Shown here: positions 43,283 through 54,531 of the stretch, piece by piece | How positions within the stretch are numbered: the stretch's first letter is position 1 | Layout of the letters: every line of letters starts with the position of its first letter | NCBI GenBank assembly: GCA_004565275.1 | Contig: SDOX01000021.1 | Span: 312,560 to 376,559, forward strand | DNA length: 64,000 nucleotides | DNA from: Nannochloropsis salina CCMP1776 | Lineage: Eukaryota; Sar; Eustigmatophyceae; Eustigmatales; Monodopsidaceae | Direction: 5' to 3' | Notes under the pieces: generated by a model | Told to the model about the DNA's origin: nothing | Databases searched by the model: none | What the model saw: the letters and a program-made list of their open reading frames with translations, nothing else | Translations under genes and position numbers: made by a program

Positions 43283-43579
43283 TGGCTGGAAAAGCTTCAA
43301 GGCTCGTCCAAAGAGTAGGAATTCGTATAAGTCACCCGAATATCTCCTTTCACACAATAATGCGGATACGCAGGCAGTCGTCAACCATGTCTGCCAGACG
43401 ACGCAATAGCCCAAGCCTCAAGGGCAGCGCTGACTGCTCGCCGACGCCGTGGGCTCCAAGTGGAGGAGAGGTAGAGACAAGGATGCACGAGGCGTAGAGG
43501 ATGTTAAAGAGTATCGGAAGCACCGTTGCCCGTTGCCGCAGCGGCGAGGGTGAGCGTGAAGGAGGGAGGGTGGGGGGGG

Positions 43580-44008
43580 CATTTAGAAGACAGGCAGCGC
43601 ATGGAAATCGAGATCGATGCCCTGAGGGAGGGACATGAAAAGCATGCGGTATCCGTGTAGCAGACTTTGGAAATGATCGAGAAGGCCCGTAGTAGTGTGG
43701 CGGAAGCGGAGAAGGCGGCAGGAGGGGACGTGCCCGGCTCGGTTGCGTGGGCGGGAATCACCGCGGAGGAAGTCAAGCACTGGGTTCAGGAGACGCTTTC
43801 GGAAGAGCAGGTGCCCAGGCAGGGAGGAAAAGAAGACGAAAGAGAGGAAGGGGCAAAGACGTTTGGTCGGGAAGCTGTAGCAGCCCTGGTGGACAAGAGA
43901 GTGCGTCTCTATGAAGCTGACGCAGTGCGAATGATCGATTACGCCGCCTCTTCCGCCGGAGGCAATATCCTCCCCTCCCTGACCTCGGCTACCTACGCCC
44001 AAGGGTGA
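43580..44008 (+). pseudogene. SUN-domain protein fragment (broken host gene)
   Basis: The frame reads as a coiled coil (DRQRMEIEIDALREGHEKH, then MIEKARSSVAEAEKA) followed by the first ~25 residues of a SUN domain: YEADAVRMIDYAASSAGGNI then LPSLTSATYAQG. Compare animal SUN proteins (DQTGMVDFALESGGGSILST). An in-frame TAG at 43658 interrupts the coiled coil, and the frame ends just after the SUN domain starts. I find no continuation before NCA2 at 44,426. SUN proteins sit in the inner nuclear membrane as part of LINC bridges. It starts about 380 bases outside the right end of the mobile island. Confidence 0.65.
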
Positions 44009-44425
44009 CTTTAATATTAGTTTGAAGGATTGCCACATCCCGAGATCGAAGAGGATGAAGCGTCAACATCTTGTCAGATTTTATGTTTGATGAGACTACT
44101 ACTGCACTGTGGCAGTTTTGACGGAAAGAGAGTGATGTGAAGGCAGCAATGAGCTCAGAAAATGATTTTTATGACAACAGCTTAGAGAGTTTCATCAGAG
44201 AGCAAGGCCAGGTTGCTGTTCAGGTCCGGCAAATTCTGCTTGTTGATTTTTGAAGGCTTGCTCTTCTTCTTATCTTTTTTTCTTTTCGTATTTGTTTCTT
44301 TTTCTGTATTTACTCCTTTTGCTGCTTTCTATCTTGCGCTGCTTTCTGCATGTGTATTACACACAATCTAAACAGGATTGACTGCGTGCTGTTTCAACCC
44401 CCTCCGTCCTATATCACCTCTGCTG

Positions 44426-46891
44426 TTATAGGCTCGAGAACAAGCTTCCAGCCGGTGCCTGCAAGAAACGGTAGCTCCGATGCATGCGTTGGACGACGCA
44501 AAGTTGCTGGGCCACCGTAACCGGCCCACAATTTCCTATTATTTCGTTCAAGTCCTCCTGCAAATTTCGGAGCTCTAGGTCCGTCAGAAACCGGCGGCTG
44601 GTCCGTTGCACGACCTGGGCGAATTGGTGGATGAGCAAGAGCAGCACTCCGAGGTCTTCGGGCTTCAAAAAGACGACACGCGGCTCCGCATTGAAAGTAC
44701 CGCGCTCCAAATCACCCAATGTGCTTGCCCTGCTCACGAAAGGGACCTCCTCTTGTCGCGTTGTCTCGGGCATAGGCAATGACCCTCTGTGGCTGTCTTC
44801 TGCCTCCCCCTCCCCTTTTCCTGGTGTCTCCTCCTCGGCCATGTGGTCATAGTCGGAGGAGTTTCCGTCATCGATGGACTCGGTTGACCGCTGTCGAATT
44901 GATTCCAAGGGCATCCTCGAACCTTTTCTCGCTCCTTCTCCTGCCACGGGTGTAGGAGAGAAGACGGAAGGGGCTTGCTGGTGCTGTGTATCAGATTGAC
45001 CTACACTACCACCAAGGCTGAAAGAATTTGCATGGAACGCAGCGGGGCGATTGAGTTTCAAGTACTTGATTTCATTCTGAAGGCCAGGAACCAAATGCCG
45101 AAGAGCAAAGGAGGGAAATGGGGACACGGGGGGGGAAGGGAATTCAGAGATGTTAGAATGCAAGACGGACCGAGTCGTGGGAGCACGACGGCCCTTTCCT
45201 TTTCCAAGTGCACATCCATTCAGATGCGCGTGTATTTGGGGTGTGGGTGCGGGTGTTCTTTCGTACGTACCTCGGAGGCCCCCACATTGCGCAGGTTGAG
45301 CATACGCTCCATGGAAAGGAGGAAAGACCGCAGAAGCATGATGGTTTCTCCGCGGCCCTTCCTCCTGGTCAGCTTATACGTCACAGCCTTAGTGCCTTGA
45401 TAGGTCCCGTACATGGCCAAGACGGCCGGAAAAATAGCCATCAAGCGGAAGTTCAGGTTGTTGCTTTCAGTTCGGGATGGTAATGGCGTGCGCGAAAGTG
45501 AGTATAAGTATTCCTGTGTTACCCCATTCGCACCCTCCCCTCCCGACTCCAGGCGACACATCCAATGCTATTCAGTCCAACACATTACATCCCCCATCCT
45601 TCCTCCCCCTCCCCTACCTGTTCATGACATCGTCAATACCCCGCATGGCGACCAGCAGCTCCTTCTTGATGAACTGCACCTGAATCAGGAGCATCCTGAC
45701 AATTTCCCCGTTGATAATATGCCTCATCGCCTGGGGAAGCGACTGCTCGTACCTGGAGGAAACCACGGACATGTCCATGTTCGCTGCCAGGGCCCGTCGC
45801 TCCTCCTCAGGGAGCTTCGGGTTCGTGTCCCGCACGAAATCCGCCAACATCCTGGCCAAGCTCTCCTTCGCGTCCTCCAAGGCCGCCACGTCCGTGATGC
45901 TTTCGTGCTCGTTCCAAATGAGTTCCTTGGCGATCGCCCGGGAAGGCTCCGAGACGTGCTCGAGGAAGAACTCGCGTGTGCTGCGGACGGCTTGCGCCAC
46001 CCATCGGGGAATGTCTCCGCGCTTTCCCCATACCCACCGGAGACTAAAGAAGAGGAAAGGAGCGGCAACGAGAATATGCAGCCATCGACGGCGCAAGAAG
46101 GAGGGGGCGCGCAAATGGGAAGTGACTTTATGAAAGCAGGCTGCGCGCGTCGAAATGCGCGTCCTGAGGGTAGTGAGACGTGCCATGCACTCCTTCAGAG
46201 CCACAACGGAGCTGACAAAGCCTGGTTGAGCTGACGCGGGCAAGAGTTGGCGGGCAGATGTCCTCATTTCTAGCCGTCCTGGGCTTTCAAAGTCGTCGCT
46301 TAGAATGTCATCTATCAGGGCCAGGGCCTCCGCGGTCCACTCCCCCAAATACTGGACGTCAGTGTTCACAAGTTTGCGGCTTAAATGCTGCTGCACCAGG
46401 CCAGCGCCCACATTAATCTGGACCATCACACGTTGCAGATACTCGAGTTTGTCTTCGGGAGTCATTACCTCGTCTGGGTCCTGAAACCAGCTGAAGGGGC
46501 CCGCTTCGAGCCAAGCCTCTAGAGGCCTTGAGATCCGATCCTGCCAGAACAGGCAGTCCCAGTATAATGTTCCCGACAAGTCGAGTTCACTCTCGAGACA
46601 GATACGCAGCTGGCACTCTACAAAGAATGCCAGAAAGATCTGCGTCTCGTCATCTGTGAGGTGAATGCGATCATGAAGGATTTTGTTGGCCTCCGCTTCG
46701 AGCTTGGCAAGGGAGCGTTGAATAGGGATGCCATGACGTGTTTGTGTACTCAATGCGTCCAGTATACGTTTGTGTCGGAAACGCTCCTTATGCCGGTGGT
46801 CAGGAAGGCTGTGCGTCGGTATAGTGCGAAGGTTCACCAGATCTGTGACGCTGCTTAGCCGGGATAGAGCTATAGGAGGCGCTTGAGCCAT
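44426..46891 (-). CDS. NCA2 family protein (mitochondrial ATP synthase expression)
   Basis: Three exons: 46891-45618, 45463-45271 and 45076-44426; 705 residues, all junctions in phase (DDVMN|SNNLNF and NVGASE|NEIKYL). Conserved NCA2 features: a transmembrane segment near residue 280 (WLHILVAAPFLFFSLRWVWG); EDAKESLARMLADFVRDTNP; YEQSLPQAMRHIINGEIVRM; LLIQVQFIKKELLVAM; LNFRLMAIFPAVLAMYGTY; and the C-terminal YLKLN and LLLIHQFAQVV helices. In yeast NCA2 acts with NCA3 to control mitochondrial ATP6/ATP8 expression, and plant homologues exist. A Ser/Glu-rich insertion in the last exon (about residues 510-590) is peculiar to this copy. Head-to-head with WDR55, 327 bases apart. Confidence 0.92.
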
Positions 46892-47218
46892 ATGATCGAT
46901 TGTCGGATGGCGTTTCGCGGGGAAGGAGAAACAGTAGACAAGCGGATGTCTCGTTATAAATTAAGAAGAAGCCTTCTCCTCAGCGCATCAAATCTGTGCA
47001 CAGTATGTATGTTGTTTATTTCGTAAGGAGCGGAACGATAGAAGGTGGCATTTGACCGTATTAGCACGCCATACATGATCGCGTCGAAGTTGCTTCAACT
47101 AATGCGCGTAAGTAGCTTCAATGCCGCCCGTTCAGATCTTGGGGAAGGAAAATAAAGAAGCTCGTGCCTCCTCAAATATTCTTTCTCATTCCACAGGCGT
47201 CAGTCTTAACGACAAAAT

Positions 47219-48509
47219 ATGGCGGATGATGAAGACGAAATCTTGCCACAGGTATGATTTATGCAGATTTAAGCCACGAATCTGAACCGTTCCCTCCACC
47301 TCCTCCCTCCCCAGCTTTTCCCGGAATAAAATACATGCACTTTGAGGGATGCTCTTGTTTGTCCTGTTTCATAAAAAATTATAATTGCGTATCTTTTAAT
47401 GCATATGAAAGGTCTTGGATGTGGGGGGGGATTCTGAAGTTTTTGGACTGGACTTGCATCCTACGCAAGACATGTTAGCGCTGGGCCTTGTGGATGGTAG
47501 GGCTTTGCTGTATTCTTATCTGGAGAAAGGGGCAGTTTGCGCTTTGCATGCCGAAATGGGCGCACACAAAGAAGCTTGCCGTGCTGTCTTGTTTGAACCT
47601 TCTCTTGGTGTTCAAGTTTTTACTGCCTCCTCGGACAAGAGCATACGTGCGCTAGACATTGAGACGGGCAAGAAGGACTGGGACGTGGACGCTGCCCATC
47701 CTGACGCGGTCAACTGCCTTACTTATTGGGAAGAAGGGAGACTCTTAGTATCTGGTGACGATGTAGGCGGAGTGAAGCTGTGGGATTGCCGACAATCGAG
47801 GAAAGCCGTGGTCTGGGTCCACAAGCACGAGGATTTCATTGCCGACCTCCTGGTCCACGAGGGCACCTTGTTCGCGGCCAGCGGGGACAACACTCTATCA
47901 ACATACGATCTGAGGCAGCGAAAACTGGTAGCCCGCACCATGGACCAGGAGGATGAGCTCTTGAGCCTTTCTGTCCTGAAGCACGGCCGGAAGGTGGTGG
48001 CGGGGACCCAAAGCGGGGTCTTGCTCATCTATTCCTGGGGCGAGTGGCTGAACAGCTCGGATCGTTTCGTAGGCCACCCGGAAACGGTGGAGGCCTTGGT
48101 GAAGGTGGACGAGGAGACCTTGCTGACGGGCTCGAGCGACGGCCTGATCCGCCTGTGCTCGGTGCTGCCCAACAGGTTGCTGGGGGTGGTAGGAAGCCAC
48201 GATGCCTTCCCCGTGGAGGGCATGCGGCTGTCGCGAGACGGCGAGGTGCTCGTCTCGGTGGCGCATGACAGTTGTGTCAGGTTTTGGGACCTGAGTGTGT
48301 TGCAGGAAGGGGAAGAGGGGGAGGGGGAGGAGGAGGAGGAGGAGGGGGCCCGAGCAAGGCAGGAGAGTTGTGGGAACGGGGCAGGAGGTGAGGCAGTCGG
48401 GCAGACAGGGAACCCGTCGAGAAGAGGGTTGAGGGGGAAGGAAGGCGAGGGACTGAGAGAGGCGGGGGGCGATGATGATGAGGAGGAGGAGGAGGAAGAG
48501 GAGGTGGAA

Positions 48510-48548
<39 letters not shown>

Positions 48549-48701
48549 GAAGAGGAGGAAGAGGAGGAAGTGGAGGAAGAGGAAGCCAGTAGCAGCAGCG
48601 AGGAGTCAACAAGTGGGCACGAAAGGAGAGGGAAGAAGGGAAAATCGGTACCCAAGAGATTGCGGATGACGCCCGCCGAGAGCTTCTTCAAGGATCTGTG
48701 A
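47219..48701 (+). CDS. WDR55/Jip5-like WD40 repeat protein
   Basis: Exon 1 (47219-47251) encodes only MADDEDEILPQ. Exon 2 (47412-48701) continues in phase with VLDVGGDSEVFGLDLHPTQD. The 440-residue product has about seven WD40 blades, e.g. LFEPSLGVQVFTASSDKSIR, TYWEEGRLLVSGDDVGGVKL and VAHDSCVRFWDLSVL. A long acidic tail follows, and the C-terminus MTPAESFFKDL matches the FFxDL ending of WDR55/Jip5. Those proteins act in rRNA processing and ribosome biogenesis in the nucleolus. The acidic tail is encoded by a GAG/GAA microsatellite. Confidence 0.88.
48479..48580 (+). repeat. GAG/GAA trinucleotide microsatellite in coding sequence
   Basis: About 100 bases of GAG/GAA triplets with a few GTG encode a near-pure glutamate tract in WDR55. 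Its length is likely variable between strains. Confidence 0.85.
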
Positions 48702-48987
48702 GGGCGTGGCGAAGCCGGGGCTTCTGTGTCGGTGCGGGACTCATGGCCTCTTAAGGGAAGGGCAGTGTGGGGGGAGGGAAGTTCTGAGACGCCATCCCAA
48801 TCAGCGGGCAGTAGGGTTGTGAGAAACATTTATCCCCTCCTTGATCCCTGGGGGGACTGCTTGCACTCTTGAAAGCAGAACGACATAGAGCATTGTACAG
48901 CGGAGAGATGCAGGCATGGGCTTGGTTGTAACGGCGCGTCAGGATCGAGCATTCTCGCACTCTTTATGCCCGCTTCTTTATTTGGCC

Positions 48988-50655
48988 CTAGCCGTCCATA
49001 TCGCTCATCATGGATCCTCTTTCCCCCTCAACCTTACCCCTTCGCTGTGCAAAGTCCCTCTCCCTTCCCTCCGCCCTTCCTCCCTCCCGCCCTCCCTCCC
49101 TCCCTCCCTCCTTCTTGTCCCGCTGCAGAAGCGGACAATGCCCGTCTTTCCTCAGTTTCTCGCACCACAAGTGCACCATCTCATTCACTTCGTCAAACTC
49201 CAGTCCGGTGCTGCTCAAGCGCAGGGCACGGAGAAGGGGGGCACCTCCAAGTTGCAGGCCTCTGACGATTTCCTGCATGCCTGAAAGAAGGGCAGGAAAG
49301 GGAGGAGATAGTACACGATACTCCAAAAAGTAAAACATAGAGTTCGATGCTATAAAAAAGCAAGGGAATGAGGAGACTTGAGCTAGAATATAGTCGACGG
49401 CACTTGATCGAAACGTACCCTCGTAGGTGAGGAGATTCTCGGATAAGTCCAGGCACCGCAGCCGTCGGAAATATCGAGCCTCGAGTACAGCCGCCACGCC
49501 TGTGAAGGCCTCCGTCTCTAAACATGCCTCCCGCAAATCCAGATCCTGCAGCCAGGGGCAGCTTCCTTGCTTGAGAGCCTGGAAGAAGGGCTTCGTGTCC
49601 TTGTCCGTCAGGGGACACCCCCCCAGGGAGAGGCGTTTGAGCTTCCGACACGCCCCGTGCCTCCAGGCATTGACCAAGCCCAGACACACCTCCCCCTCGA
49701 CCCCGCTCTCGCCCACGTCCAGCTCCAGCAAGTTGGGGGCCCGGTAAAGGGCAGCCGTCCACAGGGCCTCCAGATACCTCTTCCTCGCCTCTTCACTGGG
49801 AGCTCCAGGCATTCCCCATACAGTGTCTTTCCCTCCGCAACCGCATGCGTTCCCCGATAGATCTACACGTAGCAAAGAAGGGCACCGCCCGTTGGCCAAG
49901 AGCCGCAACAAGTGCATCAAGCCCTCTTGGGACATGTTGATGGAGCTCAGTCCCAGCCGTCTGAGACGGCGCCCGGGTTGGGAGCGGGCCGGTTGCTCTG
50001 GTTGATTCTGCTGCTTGATGTCCGCTTGTGTGAGACCAGTCGGATCGCTCGTTCCCCTGCCCTCCATCCACGCCCCCAACAATTTGACGGCGGCATCACC
50101 GAGACAATGCCCAGATACGTCCACTTCTTCCAATATGGGCCAAGCGCAGGTGGCAACCACGCCTTGCAAGAAACGGAACAAGCACGTAGATCCTTGATTG
50201 AGGGGCCTCGGAGAGTAGTCGCCGCGCTGTCGGACACGAAAAACTTGTAGGAAAGCATGAGGACGCGATGTAGGTGACAAAAGGGCGCTGGCAAGGGAAG
50301 AGTATTCCCGAGGACCAAGGTGGACGAAAGATAGGTCAAGGACACGTAGACCTGGTAGAAGAGGGATGCCAATTTGCACGGCTCGAGAGACGGTACTATG
50401 TCTCGCAACGTCTTGGCGAACGCAAACCTGGGTGACTAGGGCACGGGCAGGATCTCGTAGTTCTTTGCAGGTCGCAGCGAGTCGGAGAAGCTCTCGGGTG
50501 GTAAGGGCAGGAGAAATGTAATGGTGGAATAGATCATCAATGCCGATAAGGGTGGCGAAGACACGTGAAGATGAGAGAGAAGCTAACTCTCGAGGTCCAG
50601 CCGAGGGTGTTTGGATTGCCAGCTGCTTCCGAGTGAATTGCTTTTGAAAAACCAT
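48988..50655 (-). CDS. leucine-rich repeat (RNI-like) protein
   Basis: Two exons, 50655-49419 and 49280-48988, with a 138-base intron (donor GTACGT, acceptor TTTCAG). The intron is a multiple of three and has no stop, so retention would simply add 46 residues. About 509 residues. The N-terminal region (RELLRLAATCKELRDPAR) looks F-box-like. RNI/LRR repeats follow, such as LPGLRVLDLSFVHLGPREY, RLGLSSINMSQEGLMHLLRL and NLLELDVGESGVEGEVCLGL. The C-terminus has Gly-Gly-Arg-Glu repeats from a CCCT run. The start is uncertain: the frame is open to 50850, and ATG 50655 (MVFQKQFTRKQ) is preferred. The function is unknown; it could be a substrate-recognition protein. Confidence 0.75.
   Translation of the reverse strand: MVFQKQFTRKQLAIQTPSAGPRELASLSSSRVFATLIGIDDLFHHYISPALTTRELLRLAATCKELRDPARALVTQVCVRQDVARHSTVSRAVQIGIPLLPGLRVLDLSFVHLGPREYSSLASALLSPTSRPHAFLQVFRVRQRGDYSPRPLNQGSTCLFRFLQGVVATCAWPILEEVDVSGHCLGDAAVKLLGAWMEGRGTSDPTGLTQADIKQQNQPEQPARSQPGRRLRRLGLSSINMSQEGLMHLLRLLANGRCPSLLRVDLSGNACGCGGKDTVWGMPGAPSEEARKRYLEALWTAALYRAPNLLELDVGESGVEGEVCLGLVNAWRHGACRKLKRLSLGGCPLTDKDTKPFFQALKQGSCPWLQDLDLREACLETEAFTGVAAVLEARYFRRLRCLDLSENLLTYEGTFRSSAVDYILAQVSSFPCFFIASNSMFYFLEYRVLSPPFPALLSGMQEIVRGLQLGGAPLLRALRLSSTGLEFDEVNEMVHLWCEKLRKDGHCPLLQRDKKEGGREGGREGGRAEGRERDFAQRRGKVEGERGSMMSDMDG
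49079..49112 (-). repeat. (GGGA)n run in LRR coding sequence
   Basis: A CCCT run on the + strand, GGGA on the coding strand, encodes the EGGREGGREGG stretch near the protein C-terminus. It is quadruplex-prone, like the run at 22247. Confidence 0.7.
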
Positions 50656-51391
50656 CAGGCCTCGTCTTGAAAGAAAGAGAATTACGGGGACGTACCAAAT
50701 AAGATGAGGCCGGAGGTAAGAATGTTTGATGTGGATGAAGGTACGACAACAGAAAGTTTCGTCGCAAGAAAATTTGTCGACTTTCCATGACTCCCGCTCA
50801 TGTATCAACATATCAATGTATTCCCCGAAAAACCTTAAAACCGTACTCACTTCCCCATGCCTTGACGCGCTAGCCGGTGTGTTACCACCTGCATGTTCAG
50901 CGAGGTCAGCGACCTGGACGCCGCGGATAGGCTGTGCCTGCTGAGGTCTTTTTCGTCATCCTTCCTCCGACGCTTATGAGGTCTTTTACGTCATCCTGTC
51001 TTCTCATCCCCCCCCCTCCTTCCTCCCTTCTTATCACTCTTCCTTTCCACCGGCTTGCTCCTTACGTTCATTAGTGGTGTGGCTGTGTCTTTGGCTTTGA
51101 CTTCTTTGGGCCTTGTATTCGCACTTGCCACTGCAAGTTCTGGTTTAGGCACGAAAAATACCTTGTGTGAGAGGATGAGAGTTGCGATTGATTTCTTTCG
51201 CGTTGGACGGAGGCGCTCTCATCACAACGTCTCCCTCCAGCCACACACGCCCTCTTCGCTGTCTTTCACCTCCATCCCACCCTCTTAATTAACGCGTTGC
51301 TAAACCATTCCTTCGCATACCACATTCTTGACACACTTGAAATTTCACAGTGAGCAATACCTCTGAATTGGTTGCTCCGCCGTAATCAATC
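50656..51391. promoter_or_regulatory. divergent intergenic region (LRR protein / ribosomal eS4)
   Basis: About 740 bases including the uncertain 5' extension of the LRR frame. A similar motif, GAGGTCTTTTWCGTCATCCT, occurs twice at about 50943-50962 and 50979-50998. No defined promoter element was identified. Confidence 0.4.
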
Positions 51392-52629
51392 ATGGTAAGT
51401 GTTTGCAAGAGGTCATGCGGAGGATGAAGCGGTGCCTGAGAACGATAGATGGAAAGGGTCGGGTGGTCTTGGTGATAGCATTGTTTTCAGAGGTTTCCAA
51501 ACATAGTCTTGTATCTGCAGTATTAATTGATGTATGCAGTGTGTATGATCCGACCCAGTGCCTTTATCCAGCATGTAATTGTTAAATAGATATGAAAGCA
51601 TAACTGGTAGAAAAGAAAGAGAGATGAGAGGCCTGCCAGAACGCCATAATCTATGCGTGATATGAGGAGATACAAGCATAGGCTGTCACTCAATATCTAA
51701 CCGGGAGAAGAAGAGTATGTTACTCGTAGATCAGGGAGACGTGTGGATAAAGCGCGCAGCGATTTGTCTTCCCCTCTCCGTCTCGATACCTTTCTGTTCG
51801 GTAACAAACTGACATGGACTCTATCTTATATATATCACAACGGTTGTAGGCGCGCGGTCCAAAGAAGCATCTCAAGCGGGTCAATGCCCCCCGGCACTGG
51901 ATGCTGTCCAAAATGGACGGCATCTTCGCCCCTCGTCCGTCCACCGGCCCGCACAAACTTCGAGAATCACTTCCCCTCATTCTCATCCTTCGTAACCGGC
52001 TCAAGTACGCCTTGACCAAGGCCGAGGCCAATGCAATTTGCATGCAAAAACTCGTCAAAGTTGACGGGAAGGTGCGAACCGACCTGAACTTCCCTGCCGG
52101 ATTCATGGATGTGATCACCATCGAGAAGTCTGGGGATGAGTTCCGTCTGCTCTACGATGTGAAAGGGCGCTTCTACCTGCAACGCTTGGAGGAGGGCTCA
52201 GAGGAGCGAAATTTCAAGCTGTGCCGCGTGAACAAGAACGAAGTGTCGGCCAATAAGATTCCCTACATTGTCACACACGACGGGCGCACCATCCGGTACC
52301 CCGACCCTTTGATCAAGATGGACGACACGGTCAAGGTCGACATCCGCACCGGGAAGATCCTGGATTTCATCAAGTTCGATCTGGGCAATTTGGTATATTT
52401 GACCCGCGGGCATAACACGGGGAGGGTAGGGGTGATCCAGCACATTGAGCGCCACCCGGGGTCCTTTGACATCATTACGGTCAAGGATGCGCAGGGCCAC
52501 ACGTTTGCCACGCGCCGACAAAATGTGTTTGTTATCGGGCAGGGCAACAAGCCCATGGTCTCGTTGCCGAATGGGAAAGGCATCAAACTTTCGATTGTGG
52601 AGGAGCGGAGCGCGAGGAAGGGGCAGTAA
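51392..52629 (+). CDS. 40S ribosomal protein S4 (eS4)
   Basis: Exon 1 is the start codon alone (51392-51394), directly followed by GTAAGT. After a 455-base intron, exon 2 (51850-52629) gives [19 protein letters not shown]. The 260 residues match eS4 throughout: [95 protein letters not shown] and [17 protein letters not shown]. It belongs to the small ribosomal subunit, with an S4-type RNA-binding domain, the eS4 central domain and a C-terminal KOW. Apparently complete. Confidence 0.97.
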
Positions 52630-52999
52630 GATGGGGGAAGGAGGGTAGGGGGTGGCCGGGACGGGGGGGACGAGTCTAGTAGCCGGGGTCAGTATTTGTT
52701 ATGCTCTCGGCAGTAATGGCTCATGTGCCTAGACTCATTGTTCTTGTGGTGTGAGAATAATGGCGGATCGTAGCCACAGGACGCTTGGTCAATTGGCGCG
52801 GTGCTTGCCTACCTCTCTCACGGACGGACATGGAGGAGGTTGAAAGGACCTCAATGATACCAAAAAGAAATAGGGGACGAGTTGACGTCATCGATCGCGA
52901 CCCTGTCGAGCGCCATGTGAAAGTTCTCGTTCATTTGTGCCAGGCCGCGTGAGCCAGCCATGCGTCGCTTCCTGCCACCCTTCGTCCTCAAGCACACTC

Positions 53000-54294
53000 T
53001 CACTTGACCAGCACCCCCGCCACTTGCACGCTGACAGGCCATTGAGTGTCCATCTCTAAGTAGTTCAAACGCTCCACCCGATCGAACAACATGACCCCTT
53101 CCCTGTCCCTTCCATCCCCTCCCTTGGTCTCTCCTAGAAGCAGATCGTCCGTGTGCCGCACGAGGTGGCAGCCGTTGACCAGGAAGGCCTGGAGCGGGTC
53201 CATGATTCCTTGTACTCGGTGGAGCACGGGGTGCTCCTTCTCTCCCGCCCATATGTGCTCGACGAACAGGAACTTCCCCCCCGGCCGCAAAACACGCGCG
53301 ACTTCCGTCAAAGCCCGAGCCTGGTCTTGCACGGAACAGAACACCAAGGTGGAGACGACCGCGTCGAAGCTAGCGTCCGGAAACGGGAGCGATTCCGCCC
53401 TTCCCTCCAAGGCGCTCCACTGAATGTTGCGCGCTTTGGCCTTGGACTAAAAGAGAAAAGAAAGGGACGAGCAAGGGAGGCGGAAGGCAAAAAATATGAG
53501 TGGCCCTCCTCATGCCCATAACCGTCTTTCCCGCCGATACCAAGGAATAGAAATACGTCCACCTTACCTGTGCGACGCTCATTGCATCCTGATTAAGGTT
53601 TGGGTCCAGGCCCACCACTTCGCAGCCGGAGGGATAGTACTTCACATTCACCCCCTGTCCCACCCCGATCTCGAGCACCTTCAGCGCCCGGACATCCTTC
53701 CCCGCCTCTCCTGCACCGGACCCGCTTGCCGACAAGAGAGCAAAAAGCTCCTGGTGCAGTCCCTCGTAGGCCCGCTCCTCGTTCAAGGACTTGTTTAGGA
53801 GGAGGGCGCCGCTCCCGAGGGCTATGAGGGCCGGGAGGAAACTTTCCCGGCGACTGAGTCGGGAGACTGCCTCGCCCGACGCGACCTTCTGCTTCTCCTC
53901 GGCCTGTTCGTCTCCACGGCTTCCGCGAACGCCCACAGTGCATTCGAGACGCAGGTGTGCGGAGAGAAGCGGGCAAAGATGCTTCGCTTGGGGCCTGGAA
54001 CAAGAGGATGGGAGTTAGGCGGCGGAGAAAGAGGGGGGCACGCGGGGGATGGAGAGAGAGACAAGCACAAGGGGGGTAGTAAAAACCGGCATACCTCCTC
54101 GCTTGCCGCTGTAGTGACGGCGAAGCATGTGTGAAAGCGGGGTAAATATTGGCGATGACAGGAACTGGCGAGCTGAGGAGTGCAGCTACGGGAATACCCT
54201 TCGTGACGACATTACAAACGAGGAAGAGACATCCGGCGACGCAAAGGAGGGAATGATTGATCTTTCGTCGTGCAGATATCCTTGACCGAATCAT
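53000..54294 (-). CDS. METTL7-like SAM-dependent methyltransferase
   Basis: Three exons: 54294-54095, 53994-53568 and 53446-53000; 357 residues, all phases consistent. The class I fold has LKVLEIGVGQGVNVKYYPSG (SAM loop), VVGLDPNLNQDA, LPFPDASFDAVVSTLVFCSV, LTEVARVLRPGGKFLFVEHI and LVNGCHL, in the same order as METTL7A/B (thiol methyltransferases), with ubiE-like relatives as an alternative. The N-terminus has a hydrophobic segment (SLLCVAGCLFLVCNVVTKG) after a basic start, then an acid-free stretch ending SPSLQRQARR. A second hydrophobic segment (FLPALIALGSGALLL) precedes the domain. This could be an organelle leader plus anchor. The substrate is unknown. Confidence 0.87.
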
Positions 54295-54531
54295 GGCATC
54301 TACAGCCTGAAAGGGGTGTGTTTGGCGGTGTGGATGTGAATGCTGGGATGGTGAAGAGGTGGGCGGGGGGCCGCCTCTACGGGTAGAGCAGGATATTAAA
54401 CACCACATCGTCGATTTTTCAGGGATGTGGAGAGAGTGGTACTACGTTTCAATTTCCTTCTTCGTCACAAATAGTCGGCGGAGCAATGGCGGAGCGAATA
54501 TTTACAATTTATGCCTACATGTCGCCACACT

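Noticed and set aside
48029-48829. Antisense 266-codon serine-rich frame over WDR55
   Set aside because: It is the complement of the GAG/GAA microsatellite, which reads as poly-serine on the other strand. Compositional artefact.
53593-54408. Single 271-codon frame on the minus strand
   Set aside because: Only its first part (54294-54095) is real, as exon 1 of the METTL7-like gene. The rest is intron and exon 2 in the wrong frame.
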